This document shows, one piece after another, positions 48,953-58,410 of a DNA stretch of 64,000 bases. A program made the position numbers and the translations under genes. Positions within the stretch are counted from its first letter, which is position 1; every line of letters starts with the position of its first letter. Under the pieces are notes generated by a model. The model was not told the DNA's origin, did not search any database, and was given only the letters and a program-made list of their open reading frames with translations. Origin of the DNA: Ahrensia sp. (GTDB lineage: Bacteria; Pseudomonadota; Alphaproteobacteria; Rhizobiales; Rhizobiaceae); assembly GCA_028817895.1 (NCBI GenBank), contig JAPPOQ010000023.1, forward strand, positions 62,001 to 126,000, given 5' to 3'.

Positions 48953-49357
48953 ATGATCGGACGCCTCAACCACGTTGCAATCGCCGTGCCGGACTTGGAG
49001 GCAGGGACAGCGCTCTATCGCGACACGCTGGGTGCAACTGTGAGCGCGCCTCAAGCCTTGGCCGAGCATGGTGTCACGGTTGTTTTTGTGGAACTGCCGA
49101 ACACCAAAATCGAATTGCTGGAACCGCTTGGTAAAGACAGCCCCATTGCCAAATTTCTCACCGGCAATCCCGCAGGCGGCATCCACCATATCTGCTACGA
49201 GGTTGATGATATCCTTGATGCCCGTGACCGCCTGAAAGAGCTGGGCGCTCGTATTCTGGGCGATGGTGAGCCAAAAATAGGTGCGCATGGAAAGCCGGTG
49301 CTGTTTTTGCACCCGAAGGACTTTGCCGGAACACTTGTGGAACTGGAACAGGTCTAA
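48953..49357 (+). CDS. mce: Methylmalonyl-CoA epimerase
   Basis: A 134-residue VOC protein. GRLNHVAIAVPDLEAGTALYRDTLGA, GGIHHICYEVDDI and the C-terminal FAGTLVELEQV provide the metal ligands His7, His and Glu of the epimerase, which converts (S)- to (R)-methylmalonyl-CoA in propionate catabolism. The start at ATG 48953 is 13 bases after rnj. This gene order after rnj is common in alphaproteobacteria. Confidence 0.93.
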   Translation: MIGRLNHVAIAVPDLEAGTALYRDTLGATVSAPQALAEHGVTVVFVELPNTKIELLEPLGKDSPIAKFLTGNPAGGIHHICYEVDDILDARDRLKELGARILGDGEPKIGAHGKPVLFLHPKDFAGTLVELEQV

Positions 49358-49362
49358 CGCAG

Positions 49363-49668
49363 ATGGATTGGAGCTGGACATCTCTGGGCGGCATGGGGCT
49401 GGGAACAGCCATTGCGATCTATTTCATCATCTGGTGGACGATGATCTTCATTACGCTACCCTTTCGCATGCGAACGCAATTGGACACCGGGCATGTGGTG
49501 GAAGCCACCGAACCGTCCGCCCCGGTGCGGCCGCAACTTGGCAGACGACTGTGGTGGAACACGCTGTTGAGCCTGGGCGTGTTCTTTCTCTACTGGTTGG
49601 TCTTTTACGGGTTCGGCTTGAGCGTGGACGATCTGCCGGAGTTCATTCCGATCAGGAATCCTGACTGA
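49363..49668 (+). CDS. DUF1467 family membrane protein
   Basis: A 101-residue protein with two transmembrane helices (about 14-34 and 65-88) and the conserved FHMR-like ITLPFRMRTQLDTGHVVEATEPSAPVRPQLGRR centre of DUF1467. It commonly sits downstream of mce in this order, function unknown. It is five bases after mce and the last gene I would assign to the nuo transcript; murI starts nine bases later. In relatives proS follows here, but not in this window. Confidence 0.85.
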   Translation: MDWSWTSLGGMGLGTAIAIYFIIWWTMIFITLPFRMRTQLDTGHVVEATEPSAPVRPQLGRRLWWNTLLSLGVFFLYWLVFYGFGLSVDDLPEFIPIRNPD

Positions 49669-49677
49669 CAAGCAAGC

Positions 49678-50448
49678 ATGAGCGTTCTCATCTACGATTC
49701 GGGCATTGGAGGACTGTCCGTCCTGCGGGAAGCCCGTATCCTCATGCCGGAGTTCAAGTTCGTCTATGTGGCCGATGGAGCCGTCTTTCCCATTGGAGGG
49801 TGGGAAGAAGAGGCATTGGTTGCGCACCTATTGGGCCTGTTTGACGACTTGGTCGCTCGGCACAACCCGCAAATGATCATCATCGCCTGCAATACGGCTT
49901 CCACGATCATCCTGCCGCATTTGCGTGAGCGCTTCGATATGCCGGTCGTTGGAACCGTTCCTGCCATCAAACTGGCGGCGGAAGTGACCGCATCGCGACA
50001 AATCTCGGTGCTGGCAACGCCGGGTACCGTGCAGCGTGACTATACGCGCTCGCTCATTGCCGAATTCGCCTCACAGGTAAATGTGCGGCTGGTGGGTGCC
50101 GAAGACCTCGCCAGGCTTGCAGAGGATTTCATGCTTTCAGGGCAGATCGACACAAAAGCCGTGAACAAAGAAATCCGCGACTGCTTCGTGGACAGACTCG
50201 GCGCGCGCACGGATGTGGTCGTTCTTGCCTGCACGCATTACCCCTTTTTGACCAACGTGTTTCGGCGTCTGGCTCCATGGCCGGTTGATTGGTTGAACCC
50301 GGCCGAAGCAATCGCGCGCCATGCACAAAGCCGATTGCCTCAGGGTGGAGCGGTAAAGGATGTCCAGGATATTGCAGAATTCACTGGCGGCGAACCTACA
50401 CCGCAGATGAGACGTTTGCTCTCCGGATTCGGTCTCAAAGTCATTTGA
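49678..50448 (+). CDS. murI: Glutamate racemase
   Basis: A 256-residue enzyme that makes D-glutamate for peptidoglycan. Catalytic residues are Cys71 in IIIACNTAST and Cys185 in LACTHYPF; YDSGIGGLSVL (6-16) is the substrate loop with Asp7 and Ser8. Length is normal. The stop codon is inside the -35 element of the rpsD promoter. Confidence 0.94.
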   Translation: MSVLIYDSGIGGLSVLREARILMPEFKFVYVADGAVFPIGGWEEEALVAHLLGLFDDLVARHNPQMIIIACNTASTIILPHLRERFDMPVVGTVPAIKLAAEVTASRQISVLATPGTVQRDYTRSLIAEFASQVNVRLVGAEDLARLAEDFMLSGQIDTKAVNKEIRDCFVDRLGARTDVVVLACTHYPFLTNVFRRLAPWPVDWLNPAEAIARHAQSRLPQGGAVKDVQDIAEFTGGEPTPQMRRLLSGFGLKVI

Positions 50449-50473
50449 CAGCCCCGGCTGTGCCGCCTATATC
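50445..50473 (+). promoter_or_regulatory. Strong sigma-70-type promoter for rpsD
   Basis: TTGACA (50445-50450), a 17-base spacer and TATATC (50468-50473) form an almost consensus promoter; shifted one base it is also TTTGAC-N17-CTATAT, as in rhizobia. It overlaps the murI stop codon. Transcription would begin near 50480, leaving a leader of about 155 bases before rpsD. Confidence 0.8.
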
Positions 50474-50480
50474 ACCGCCG

Positions 50481-50503
50481 CGCGTCGGTTTCCGGCGCGT
50501 TTT
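50481..50503 (+). terminator. Hairpin with T-run at the start of the rpsD leader
   Basis: CGCGTCGG (50481-50488) and CCGGCGCG (50492-50499) pair over eight bases including one G-T pair with a three-base loop, followed by TTTT. It could terminate murI transcripts or act as an attenuator at the very beginning of the rpsD leader. The loop of three is tight. Confidence 0.5.
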
Positions 50504-50635
50504 ACGTATCCCGTGGGCTCATTGCGCAAAGCGTGCGTGCATGGCCCTGTCAGTCCGATGAAATGATCGGGCAGAGGAGGGTGCGTTTTCTCTCCATGCG
50601 GAAATTGTTCTGCGTGGTTGCTTAGAGGAAATGTG

Positions 50636-51253
50636 ATGAGCAAGCGCCAATCCGCAAAATACAAAATCGATCGCCGTATGGGCGAAAATATCTGGGGTCG
50701 CCCGAAGTCTCCGGTCAACCGCCGCGAGTATGGTCCAGGCCAGCACGGCCAGGGCCGCAAGGGCAAATTGTCTGACTTTGGTGTGCAGCTGCGCGCCAAA
50801 CAGAAGCTGAAAGGCTATTACGGCAATATCTCGGAAAAGCAGTTTCGCAAGACCTATGAAGAGGCGAACCGCATGAAGGGCGATACGGGCGAAAACCTGA
50901 TCGGTCTTCTGGAACGCCGTCTCGACATGATCGTCTATCGTGCGAAATTCGTGCCCACCATCTTTGCCGCGCGGCAGTTCGTCAATCACGGCCATGTTCG
51001 TGTGAACGGCGTGAAAACCAACATCCCGTCCTATCGCTGCAAGCCGGGTGACGTCATTGAAGTGCGTCAGCGATCCAAAGAAATGGTCATGATCCTGGAA
51101 GCAACGCAGCTGCCCGAACGTGATGTGCCGGAATATATTCAAGCCGACCACAACAAGATGACTGCGACCTTTGTCAGCGTGCCCGCCTTTTCCGATGTGC
51201 CTTACCCGGTGCAGATGGAACCCAATCTGACGGTCGAATTCTATTCGCGCTGA
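50636..51253 (+). CDS. rpsD: 30S ribosomal protein S4
   Basis: A 205-residue ribosomal protein with the usual opening [22 protein letters not shown], the S4 RNA-binding domain at about 94-155 ([40 protein letters not shown]) and the VEFYSR end. It nucleates 30S assembly. Ribosome site AGAGGAAA precedes the ATG. It is a monocistronic gene in this order, with its own strong promoter and a terminator at 51292. Confidence 0.98.
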   Translation: MSKRQSAKYKIDRRMGENIWGRPKSPVNRREYGPGQHGQGRKGKLSDFGVQLRAKQKLKGYYGNISEKQFRKTYEEANRMKGDTGENLIGLLERRLDMIVYRAKFVPTIFAARQFVNHGHVRVNGVKTNIPSYRCKPGDVIEVRQRSKEMVMILEATQLPERDVPEYIQADHNKMTATFVSVPAFSDVPYPVQMEPNLTVEFYSR

Positions 51254-51291
51254 TGTGCGACATGTCTGCTTCAACAGATACGACATTTCAG

Positions 51292-51317
51292 GGGTCGCTC
51301 GCGAGAGCGGCCCTTTT
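51292..51317 (+). terminator. Rho-independent terminator after rpsD
   Basis: GGGTCGCTC (51292-51300) and GAGCGGCCC (51305-51313) pair over nine bases (one G-T) with a GCGA tetraloop, followed by TTTT. It lies 38 bases after the rpsD stop and just before ttcA. Confidence 0.85.
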
Positions 51318-51327
51318 GGTCTAGAGC

Positions 51328-52224
51328 ATGGATATGGACGCGACGGTCGACATCACTGTTGAAACCACAAGCGTAGAGGCTGAAGCGACGGCACTGGACA
51401 GTTACCACAAGCTGTTTCGCAATGCCCCATCGGGTGTCGAATTCAACAAATTGCGTAAAAGACTGGTGCGGCTAACGCGTGAAGCCATCGACAGTTACGG
51501 CATGATTACACCGCGCGTCGATGGGACACGCCCCAAATGGCTGATCGGACTATCAGGGGGCAAGGACAGCTATGGCCTCATGGCGGTGCTGCTGGATTTG
51601 CAGTGGCGCGGCGTGCTTCCAGTTGATCTCGTGGCCTGTAATCTCGATCAAGGGCAACCCAACTTTCCAAAATACATTCTGCCAAACTGGCTGGATGAGT
51701 ATGGTATCCCGCATCGCATTGAATATCAGGACACCTACTCGATCGTGACCGAGAAAGTGCCGCAGGGGGCGACCTATTGTGCTCTGTGCTCGCGGCTGCG
51801 GCGCGGCAATCTCTATCGTATTGCGCGCGAAGAAGGATGTGATGCGCTCGTGCTCGGCCATCACCGCGAGGATATTCTGGAAACCTTTTTCATGAACCTC
51901 TTTCATGGCGGAAAGCTCGCAGCGATGCCGCCGAAACTGGTCAATGATGAGGGTGACATCGCTGTGCTGCGCCCACTTTCCTTCTGCGCAGAATCTGATC
52001 TTGAGAAATTCGCCGACGCGATGCGCTTTCCCATCATCCCCTGCGATTTGTGCGGTTCGCAAGACGGGCTTCAGCGCAACGCGATGAAACGCATGATCGC
52101 AGATATTGAAGAGCGTATGCCGGGCCGAAAGGATACGATGATTCGGGCTCTCGGCAATATCAATCCCAGCCATATGCTGGATCGAAACCTTTTCGACTTT
52201 GCCGCTTTGGCACCGAAAGACTGA
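51328..52224 (+). CDS. ttcA: tRNA 2-thiocytidine(32) synthetase TtcA
   Basis: A 298-residue ATP pyrophosphatase that thiolates C32 of some tRNAs. PP-loop SGGKDS is at 76-81; the Fe-S ligands are Cys151 and Cys154 (CALC) and a third cysteine at 239 or 242 (CDLC). The first 24 residues are a variable extension. It follows the rpsD terminator by 10 bases, so a promoter must lie inside or before that region. Convergent with the MFS gene at 52231. Confidence 0.92.
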   Translation: MDMDATVDITVETTSVEAEATALDSYHKLFRNAPSGVEFNKLRKRLVRLTREAIDSYGMITPRVDGTRPKWLIGLSGGKDSYGLMAVLLDLQWRGVLPVDLVACNLDQGQPNFPKYILPNWLDEYGIPHRIEYQDTYSIVTEKVPQGATYCALCSRLRRGNLYRIAREEGCDALVLGHHREDILETFFMNLFHGGKLAAMPPKLVNDEGDIAVLRPLSFCAESDLEKFADAMRFPIIPCDLCGSQDGLQRNAMKRMIADIEERMPGRKDTMIRALGNINPSHMLDRNLFDFAALAPKD

Positions 52225-52230
52225 CAAGCC

Positions 52231-53457
52231 TCAGGGTTCGATCATCAATCGACCCCTCTCCGCCCAAAGCACGCAGCCAAGCGATGCGATGCCACAGCAT
52301 AGAAAACCGATGAAGAGCGGAATTGTGGTGCCGTTGTAGAACTGGCCGATAATGGCGCCAAGAATTCCGGCCAGTCCCATTTGCAGAAAGCCGAATACGG
52401 CTGACGCCATGCCGGCATGCGCACCAAGCGGTTCCAGTGCCAGAGCGCTGAAGTTGGTGCCGATGAACCCAAAGCAGGTGAACATGAAGATCGTGCCAAT
52501 GATGAAAACCCAAAGCGGGGGTTTGCCTTCAGAAAGGCCCGATATCACGGTCATGATGAGGCCAAGCGCAAGAAACACCATGATGGCAAGATGCGAGAGC
52601 CGCCGCATGCCCAGCCGTTGAACAACGCTTGAATTGATCAGCGACGCGGCCGCGACCGCAAGTCCGCCTGCCGAAAACGCTAACGGGAAGAGGCTGCCCA
52701 GATCGTAAAGCTGAATGTAGATCTGCGGTGCCGAATTGACAAAGCCAAACAGGCTTCCAAAAAACACCGCTCCACCCAATGCATAGGCTAGCGAAGCACG
52801 CTGTGAGACGACGGTTTTGAACGCGTCAATAATTGAATTTACGCGGAACGGTCGCCGATTCTCCGGGGCGAGAGTTTCCGGCAATCGGGTCACAATCCAA
52901 ATCACCAGCACAACACCGAACAGTGCCATGAACCAGAAGATGGCGTGCCAAGAAATGAGGCCAAGCAGCGCCTGCCCTAACAGCGGAGCAAGGATCGGCA
53001 CGACCATGAAAACCATCATGACCAACGACATGATCGAAGCCATGTCACGTCCGGCATAGCAATCGCGCACCACGGCAGAGACGGCCGCACGGCCAGAGGC
53101 AGCACCAAAGCCCGCAACTCCGCGCAGCACGAGCAGCATTTCAAAGCTCGTCGCAAAGATCGAAAGGGCCGAAGCAACGGCGTATATCGCGAGACCGGCC
53201 AACATAATCGGCTTGCGGCCAAAACTGTCTGAAAGCGGCCCGAGCAGCAACTGACCAACGGCGTAAGGGACGAGATAGGCCGTGATGACCAGCTGGGCTG
53301 CGTTCTCGCTTTGCGCTCCCAGCGCCCCGCCGATAACCAGCATGGCAGGCAACACGATATCGATGGCCAGGGCCGTACTGGCCATGAGCAGGGCGCATAG
53401 CGCCACGAATTCCGGATAAGGAAGTGGTGCGCGGTCCCTGAATTCCTGCCTGTTCAT
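52231..53457 (-). CDS. Bcr/CflA family drug resistance MFS transporter
   Basis: A 408-residue twelve-TM transporter from ATG 53457. ALLMASTALAIDIVLPAM (early segment), QLLLGPLSDSFGRKPIMLAGLAIYAVASALSIFA and the RGVAGFGAASGRAAVSAVVRDCYAGRDMASIMS loop are Bcr/CflA traits, which export drugs such as bicyclomycin or sulfonamides. Substrate here unknown. A terminator-like hairpin at 53475-53497 sits immediately upstream of the start, and a strong Shine-Dalgarno-like GGAGGTGAT (53504-53512) lies further up. Confidence 0.85.
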   Translation of the reverse strand: MNRQEFRDRAPLPYPEFVALCALLMASTALAIDIVLPAMLVIGGALGAQSENAAQLVITAYLVPYAVGQLLLGPLSDSFGRKPIMLAGLAIYAVASALSIFATSFEMLLVLRGVAGFGAASGRAAVSAVVRDCYAGRDMASIMSLVMMVFMVVPILAPLLGQALLGLISWHAIFWFMALFGVVLVIWIVTRLPETLAPENRRPFRVNSIIDAFKTVVSQRASLAYALGGAVFFGSLFGFVNSAPQIYIQLYDLGSLFPLAFSAGGLAVAAASLINSSVVQRLGMRRLSHLAIMVFLALGLIMTVISGLSEGKPPLWVFIIGTIFMFTCFGFIGTNFSALALEPLGAHAGMASAVFGFLQMGLAGILGAIIGQFYNGTTIPLFIGFLCCGIASLGCVLWAERGRLMIEP

Positions 53458-53474
53458 TGCGCGCCTCTGCCAGC

Positions 53475-53497
53475 AAAAAGCCCGCATTCAAGCGGGC
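53475..53497 (-). terminator. Terminator-like hairpin between the DUF2461 and MFS genes
   Basis: Read on the minus strand, GCCCGC, a six-base loop TTGAAT and GCGGGC are followed by TTTTT. It should end the transcript of the DUF2461 gene, but it is only 17 bases before the MFS start codon, so it may also act as a leader attenuator for that gene. Confidence 0.75.
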
Positions 53498-53533
53498 CGA
53501 TAAATCACCTCCAAAAGCAAAAAGTGCTTTGGG

Positions 53534-54241
53534 TCAAGCGTTTCCGTCCTCTTCGCGCAAAGGATCAGTTGCGCGCCAGACAAATTGCATGAAGGGCACA
53601 ACAATGCGTGCAAAATCTTCCATCTCATCGAGAAGTTTGCTGCTGTATAGAGTTTCTTCGTCAAGCGGCTGACTAACGACAAAGCTCTTATATTTCAGCC
53701 GCTCGATAAGACGCTCGTCATGCACATGCTTAAAGCCGTTTGGCGGTCGTGTAAGCTTGGACTCTGTGCCGAACTTCAGCCCATTTGATTTGAGGTCATC
53801 TTCCAGCGTGAAGAACTCTTCTGCCCGCTCGATCATCAATTCACGAAAGGCTCGCAGCTTTGTGCCCTGCGGATACCAAAGACCGGATGCCATAAAACTG
53901 CCTTCCGGACCGATCTGAAAATACAGCCCGCCTGTGTCTTTCTTGGTGCCGTCTCGGGTCAAAACGCCGCTGACATGGGTGTTGTAGGGATGCTTCTCTT
54001 TGGCAAAGCGAATGTCGCGATTGATGCGAAAAAGAGATGACTTTCGGGCGCCTCTAAACGGAAGCCCCTTCTGTTCGAAGCGGTGCGAAATCGTTTCGAC
54101 AAGCGCGATCAGCGGCCGGCGCAACTGTGATTCGTATAACGCCTTGTTGTCGTGGAACCAATCACGGTCCTGATGAAAGCCAAGTGCCTTTAAGAACGGC
54201 AGGGCCTCTGTGCCGAACCCTTCAAATTCGCATTCAGACAC
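53534..54241 (-). CDS. DUF2461 domain protein
   Basis: A 235-residue soluble protein starting at GTG 54241. FLKALGFHQDRDWFHDNKALYESQLRRPL, FRINRDIRFAKEKHPYNTHVSGVL and YFQIGPEGSFMASGLWYP are the conserved parts of DUF2461 (TIGR02453). The family's function is unknown. It is downstream of grxD and ends in a terminator. Confidence 0.88.
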   Translation of the reverse strand: MSECEFEGFGTEALPFLKALGFHQDRDWFHDNKALYESQLRRPLIALVETISHRFEQKGLPFRGARKSSLFRINRDIRFAKEKHPYNTHVSGVLTRDGTKKDTGGLYFQIGPEGSFMASGLWYPQGTKLRAFRELMIERAEEFFTLEDDLKSNGLKFGTESKLTRPPNGFKHVHDERLIERLKYKSFVVSQPLDEETLYSSKLLDEMEDFARIVVPFMQFVWRATDPLREEDGNA

Positions 54242-54253
54242 GCCGGAACCCGC

Positions 54254-54592
54254 CTAGGCGGTGGCCTTGTTCCCCATGATGACGCCTTTTTCTTCCAGAA
54301 GCGTTTTCAATTCGCCGCTTTGGAACATTTCGCGGGCGATGTCACATCCGCCAATAAACTCACCCTTCACATAAACCTGCGGAACGGTTGGCCAGTTCGT
54401 GTAGTCTTTCACGCCCTGGCGCAGGTCGTCATCAGCCAGAACGTTCACCCCTTTCCACTCCACGCCCAAATAGTCCATGATTTGGGCGACTTGGCCGGAG
54501 AACCCACATTGAGGGAAGGCTGGTGTGCCTTTCATGAAAACCAACACATCATTGCTTTTCACTTCGGCGTCGATGAAATCATTCATGCTCAT
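54254..54592 (-). CDS. grxD: Monothiol glutaredoxin, Grx4 family
   Basis: A 112-residue monothiol glutaredoxin with CGFS at 29-32 in [14 protein letters not shown] and the [19 protein letters not shown] half (glutathione-binding). Such proteins carry [2Fe-2S] clusters and act with BolA; a bolA gene lies 1.3 kb upstream on the same strand. The ATG at 54592 with AGGAAG upstream is preferred over a start at 54625. Confidence 0.94.
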   Translation of the reverse strand: MSMNDFIDAEVKSNDVLVFMKGTPAFPQCGFSGQVAQIMDYLGVEWKGVNVLADDDLRQGVKDYTNWPTVPQVYVKGEFIGGCDIAREMFQSGELKTLLEEKGVIMGNKATA

Positions 54593-54666
54593 GGGGCTTC
54601 CTGTCAGGCTACAAAGGCTTTCCAACTAGTTAGGTTAGAACGAGCGAAATTGCCAGCTTGGGAAAC

Positions 54667-55623
54667 TCACGGCACCCGCTGAACCGGTTTGGGGTCCACA
54701 GTCTCCACCACCCGTTCGCGCGAATAGGCGTAAAGACCGCTAGCGATGATCAAAGCCATACCGATCCAGGCCAGCCAATCAGGCCATTCGCCGAAGATCA
54801 ACAGCCCCCAAACCAGCGCTAGCGGCAAGGCGGCATATTCAAATGGTGCGATGATGGAAGCCGGGGCGAGGCGATAGGCCTGACTGACCAGATAGCCCCC
54901 AACAGCGCTGGAAAGGCCTGCTAGGGCAATGATGCCCCAATCGGATATTGGCGGCCAAATCCAGGCCCGAAGCACAAAGTCGATGCTTGGATACCCTGTG
55001 CCTGCAAACCGGCCGTCTCCAAGCACGAGGCCGATCAGCGAACACACAACGATAAAGGTGAGCTGAATGTAAAACGCCATGGCGGCGGCAGAATCAGCAG
55101 TGCCTATTTTGCGTGTCAGCACGTGAAGCATTGCGTAGGCGATTGCTGCAACCAGCGGCAGCAAGGCCGCTGCCTGAAAGCTCCCGGCGCCGGGCCGCAC
55201 CATGATGAAGACGCCCAAAAGACCAACCAGAATCGCGATCCAGCGTCTTGGCCCAACATTCTCGCCGAGGAAAATGACTGCGAGGGCGGTGATGATGAGC
55301 GGTGCGATAAACAAGATGGCCGTCGCTTCAGCGATCTTGATCGTCGCAAGGCTCATGAAGAAGGCCATATTGGCGAACACGACACACATGCCGCGCGCCA
55401 GATGCAGCAGCGGACGCGTGATGCGCAGCGATTTCAATCCACCGTCGAGCGGAACGAAAAAAGCAAGCGTGACGATGATAGCGACGGCAGCGCGGATTAG
55501 CACCAGTTGATGCAAGGCATAGTTGCCGGAGAGAAATTTGATCGTCGTGTCATTGACCGTGAAGGCAAGTGCGGAGCCGAGCGCGCAAAGTATGGCAAAG
55601 CGCGTTGCACTCGCCGTGCTCAT
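54667..55623 (-). CDS. DMT/EamA family permease
   Basis: A 318-residue membrane protein with ten hydrophobic segments and two EamA repeats (ITRPLLHLARGMCVVFANMAFFMSLATIKIAEATAILFIAPL in the first; SAVGGYLVSQAYRLAPASIIAPFEYAALPLALVWGLLIFGEWP in the second). The family exports metabolites. The ATG at 55623 (GGAACGATC upstream) overlaps the stop of the preceding small gene (ATGA). Confidence 0.85.
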   Translation of the reverse strand: MSTASATRFAILCALGSALAFTVNDTTIKFLSGNYALHQLVLIRAAVAIIVTLAFFVPLDGGLKSLRITRPLLHLARGMCVVFANMAFFMSLATIKIAEATAILFIAPLIITALAVIFLGENVGPRRWIAILVGLLGVFIMVRPGAGSFQAAALLPLVAAIAYAMLHVLTRKIGTADSAAAMAFYIQLTFIVVCSLIGLVLGDGRFAGTGYPSIDFVLRAWIWPPISDWGIIALAGLSSAVGGYLVSQAYRLAPASIIAPFEYAALPLALVWGLLIFGEWPDWLAWIGMALIIASGLYAYSRERVVETVDPKPVQRVP

Positions 55624-55868
55624 GATCGTTCCGGTGGAGCTTTGGCATCCTTCTTCGGACGACGTTTGAGCGTCGGCCACAGTGGTGACATTGGTCCTTC
55701 ATTGGACCAGTTCACCTCGTAATCCTGCTCCGGCTGCCATCTGAAAGGCTTTTTTGAGTCGCGCGGATCGGAACGCCGCGAGCCGCGAATGATGTAGACA
55801 ATCGCAGCCATCATCGCAGCCAGAACGATGCCGCTCAAAACGATGATTGTGGTGTCTGACATATCCAT
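55620..55868 (-). CDS. Small single-TM protein
   Basis: An 82-residue protein with one transmembrane helix (residues 8-28, IIVLSGIVLAAMMAAIVYIIRG) and a basic, Trp-containing soluble tail (KPFRWQPEQDYEVNWSNEGPMSPLWPTLKRRPKK). Start at 55868 or at ATG 55862. Its stop overlaps the DMT permease start, so it may accompany that permease. No family recognised. Confidence 0.65.
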   Translation of the reverse strand: MDMSDTTIIVLSGIVLAAMMAAIVYIIRGSRRSDPRDSKKPFRWQPEQDYEVNWSNEGPMSPLWPTLKRRPKKDAKAPPERS

Positions 55869-55904
55869 AGCGGCGACACGCGGTCGATGGGGTTAATCAG
55901 CTGG

Positions 55905-56138
55905 TCATTGTGGCGCGCTTGTTTGCAGCGCAAGAGCGTGGAGTTGCCCTCCCATTTTGCCCTGCAGCGCCTGATAAACCATCTGGTGCTGTTGCACCCG
56001 GCTCTTTCCGGCAAACTCGGCCGACACAACTTCCGCAGCATAGTGATCGCCATCGCCGGCAAGATCTCGTATCGTCACTCGCGCATCAGGAAGGGCTTCC
56101 TTGATCATGGTTTCGATTTCACCGGCGTCCATAGCCAT
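55905..56138 (-). CDS. BolA family protein
   Basis: A 77-residue BolA/IbaG-like protein. MIKEALPDARVTIRDLAGDGDHYAAEVVSAEFAGKSRVQQHQMVYQAL covers the class II KH-like fold with the conserved His of HQMVY. BolA proteins form [2Fe-2S] heterocomplexes with monothiol glutaredoxins; grxD lies in the same direction downstream. An AGGAGA site precedes the ATG at 56138. It is 18 bases after purL. Confidence 0.92.
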   Translation of the reverse strand: MAMDAGEIETMIKEALPDARVTIRDLAGDGDHYAAEVVSAEFAGKSRVQQHQMVYQALQGKMGGQLHALALQTSAPQ

Positions 56139-56156
56139 GATCGCGTCTCCTGTGTC

Positions 56157-58394
56157 TTATTCCGACGAACTCGTCGGCCCGTTCATGAAGTCAGGAAACC
56201 ACGATTCATGGGCCTGTTTCAACGATTCGATTGGAGTGTCGATCAAATCGTTGATGATGAGGCGATCGCCCCTCATGTGCCCGATCTTGGAAAAGAACAC
56301 GCTGGAGCCTTCGCAATTGGCTGCGAACATATTGGTCCATTTGTCTTTCACCGTGATCAGATAACGCGACTGGTCTTCGCCAAACAGCGCGGCGTGGGGA
56401 TAGGTGACTTCGATGGTGCATTCGGCGCCAATGCCGCTTGCCATGCACATTTCCGCAAGCGCGACCGCCAACCCGCCATCCGAAATATCATGGCAGGCTG
56501 AAGCGTAGCCGCCTCGAATGGCCGACAGGACGAACTCACCACGGTATTTCTCCGTCAGAAGGTCAACCGACGGGGCGGGACCGCTTTCGCTCTGTAGGAT
56601 TTCGCGTTGGTAGAGGCTTCGCGCGAGGTGGGTTGCTTCCGTGCCAACCAGAAAGATCGCGTCATTTTCCTGCGCCGTATCCATGCGCGCCATCAAGGCA
56701 TGGTCTTCAATCAACCCCACTGCGGCAATTGCAGGCGTTGGCAAAATGGCATCGCCTGAACCGTCAGCATTGGAGGTCTCGTTGTAGAGCGACACATTGC
56801 CGGACACGATCGGCATATTGAGCGCCTCGCAGGCCTCGCCAATGCCGGAAATCGCCGCAACGAGTTGTCCCATGATCTCCGGCTTCTCTGGATTGCCGAA
56901 ATTCAGATTGTCGGTCGCCGCGAGCGGCACTGCGCCGGCTGCAATCAGATTGCGATAGCACTCCGCAACCGCCTGCTTGCCGCCTTCGCGCGGATCTGCC
57001 TCGACATAGCGCGGGGTGACATCGCAGGAAAAGGCGAGCGCCTTTGTCTCATGGCCTTCGACGCGAACCACGCCGGCATTTCCGCCGGGCAGTTGCAGCG
57101 TGTTGCCCTGAATGAGCGTGTCATATTGCTCCCAGACCCATTGCCTCGAAGCGAGATCGGGCGAGCCAACAAGCCACAATAGCGCGGCATTGTAGTCGCT
57201 TGGTGGTGCGAAAAGATGCGGCGGCTCCGGTGAGTGCTGACCGGGCTCGAGCCAGGGACGATCGTATTCCGGTGCTTCGTCGCCCAGCTGCTTGATGGGA
57301 AGATTGGCGACTTCCTCGTCCTGATGATGGACGCTGAAACGCAGATCGCTGGTGGTTTCTCCAATAATGGCGAAGTCCAAATCCCATTTTTCAAAGATGG
57401 ACTTGGCCTGCGCTTCCAGTTCCGGGCGCAACACCATGAGCATGCGCTCCTGGCTTTCCGAGAGCATCATCTCATAGGCGCTCATGTCGTTTTCACGCAC
57501 GGGAACTTTATCCAGGTCCAATCGAATGCCGAGATCACCCTTGGCGCCCATTTCCACCGCAGAGCAGGTGAGACCCGCCGCGCCCATATCCTGAATGGCG
57601 ATCACCGCTCCCGTGTCCATCAGTTCCAGACAGGCTTCCAGAAGGCATTTTTCCGTGAACGGATCGCCGACTTGTACGGTCGGGCGTTTTTCATCGATGC
57701 TTTCATCAAACTCCGCCGATGCCATGGTCGCACCGCCGACGCCATCACGGCCCGTCTTCGCCCCCAGATAGACGATCGGCAGCCCAACGCCTTCCGCCTT
57801 TGAAATGTAGATTGCATCCGCCTTTGCGATCCCGGCAGCGAAGGCGTTCACCAAAATATTGCCGTTGTAACGCTCGTGAAAGTTCACTTCGCCGCCCACT
57901 GTCGGCACGCCGAAGGAATTGCCATAGCCCCCGACGCCGGCCACGACCCCGGAAACGAGGTGGCGCGTTTTGGGGTGGTCCGGGGCGCCGAAACGCAGCG
58001 CATTCATGGCTGCGATGGGCCGGGCACCCATGGTGAAAACGTCACGCAGGATGCCGCCCACACCCGTCGCCGCGCCCTGATACGGTTCGATGTACGAGGG
58101 GTGATTGTGGCTCTCCATCTTGAAGACAACCACATCGCCATCACCGATATCCACCACCCCGGCGTTCTCGCCCGGGCCATAAACGACCTGTGGCCCCTCT
58201 GTGGGCAGGGTTTTCAGCCATTTCTTCGAAGATTTGTAGGAGCAGTGCTCGTTCCACATGGCGGACCAGATACCGAGCTCTGTAAAACTCGGCTCACGCC
58301 CGGTGAGGTCAACGATGCGGGCATATTCGTCTTCGCTCAGGCCGTGATCTGCCACGAGTTGCGCAGTTATGGGCTGATTGTTGTTGACACTCAC
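56157..58394 (-). CDS. purL: Phosphoribosylformylglycinamidine synthase subunit PurL
   Basis: A 745-residue small-type PurL, the ATP-using subunit of the fourth purine step, working with PurS and PurQ. Near the N-terminus [17 protein letters not shown] and [30 protein letters not shown] are typical; [30 protein letters not shown] follows; [14 protein letters not shown] lies near the end. The start is GTG 58394 ([10 protein letters not shown]); extension to 58523 would run into the lipoprotein gene. Confidence 0.96.
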   Translation of the reverse strand: MSVNNNQPITAQLVADHGLSEDEYARIVDLTGREPSFTELGIWSAMWNEHCSYKSSKKWLKTLPTEGPQVVYGPGENAGVVDIGDGDVVVFKMESHNHPSYIEPYQGAATGVGGILRDVFTMGARPIAAMNALRFGAPDHPKTRHLVSGVVAGVGGYGNSFGVPTVGGEVNFHERYNGNILVNAFAAGIAKADAIYISKAEGVGLPIVYLGAKTGRDGVGGATMASAEFDESIDEKRPTVQVGDPFTEKCLLEACLELMDTGAVIAIQDMGAAGLTCSAVEMGAKGDLGIRLDLDKVPVRENDMSAYEMMLSESQERMLMVLRPELEAQAKSIFEKWDLDFAIIGETTSDLRFSVHHQDEEVANLPIKQLGDEAPEYDRPWLEPGQHSPEPPHLFAPPSDYNAALLWLVGSPDLASRQWVWEQYDTLIQGNTLQLPGGNAGVVRVEGHETKALAFSCDVTPRYVEADPREGGKQAVAECYRNLIAAGAVPLAATDNLNFGNPEKPEIMGQLVAAISGIGEACEALNMPIVSGNVSLYNETSNADGSGDAILPTPAIAAVGLIEDHALMARMDTAQENDAIFLVGTEATHLARSLYQREILQSESGPAPSVDLLTEKYRGEFVLSAIRGGYASACHDISDGGLAVALAEMCMASGIGAECTIEVTYPHAALFGEDQSRYLITVKDKWTNMFAANCEGSSVFFSKIGHMRGDRLIINDLIDTPIESLKQAHESWFPDFMNGPTSSSE

Positions 58395-58410
58395 GACAAA
58401 TACGCCCCGC

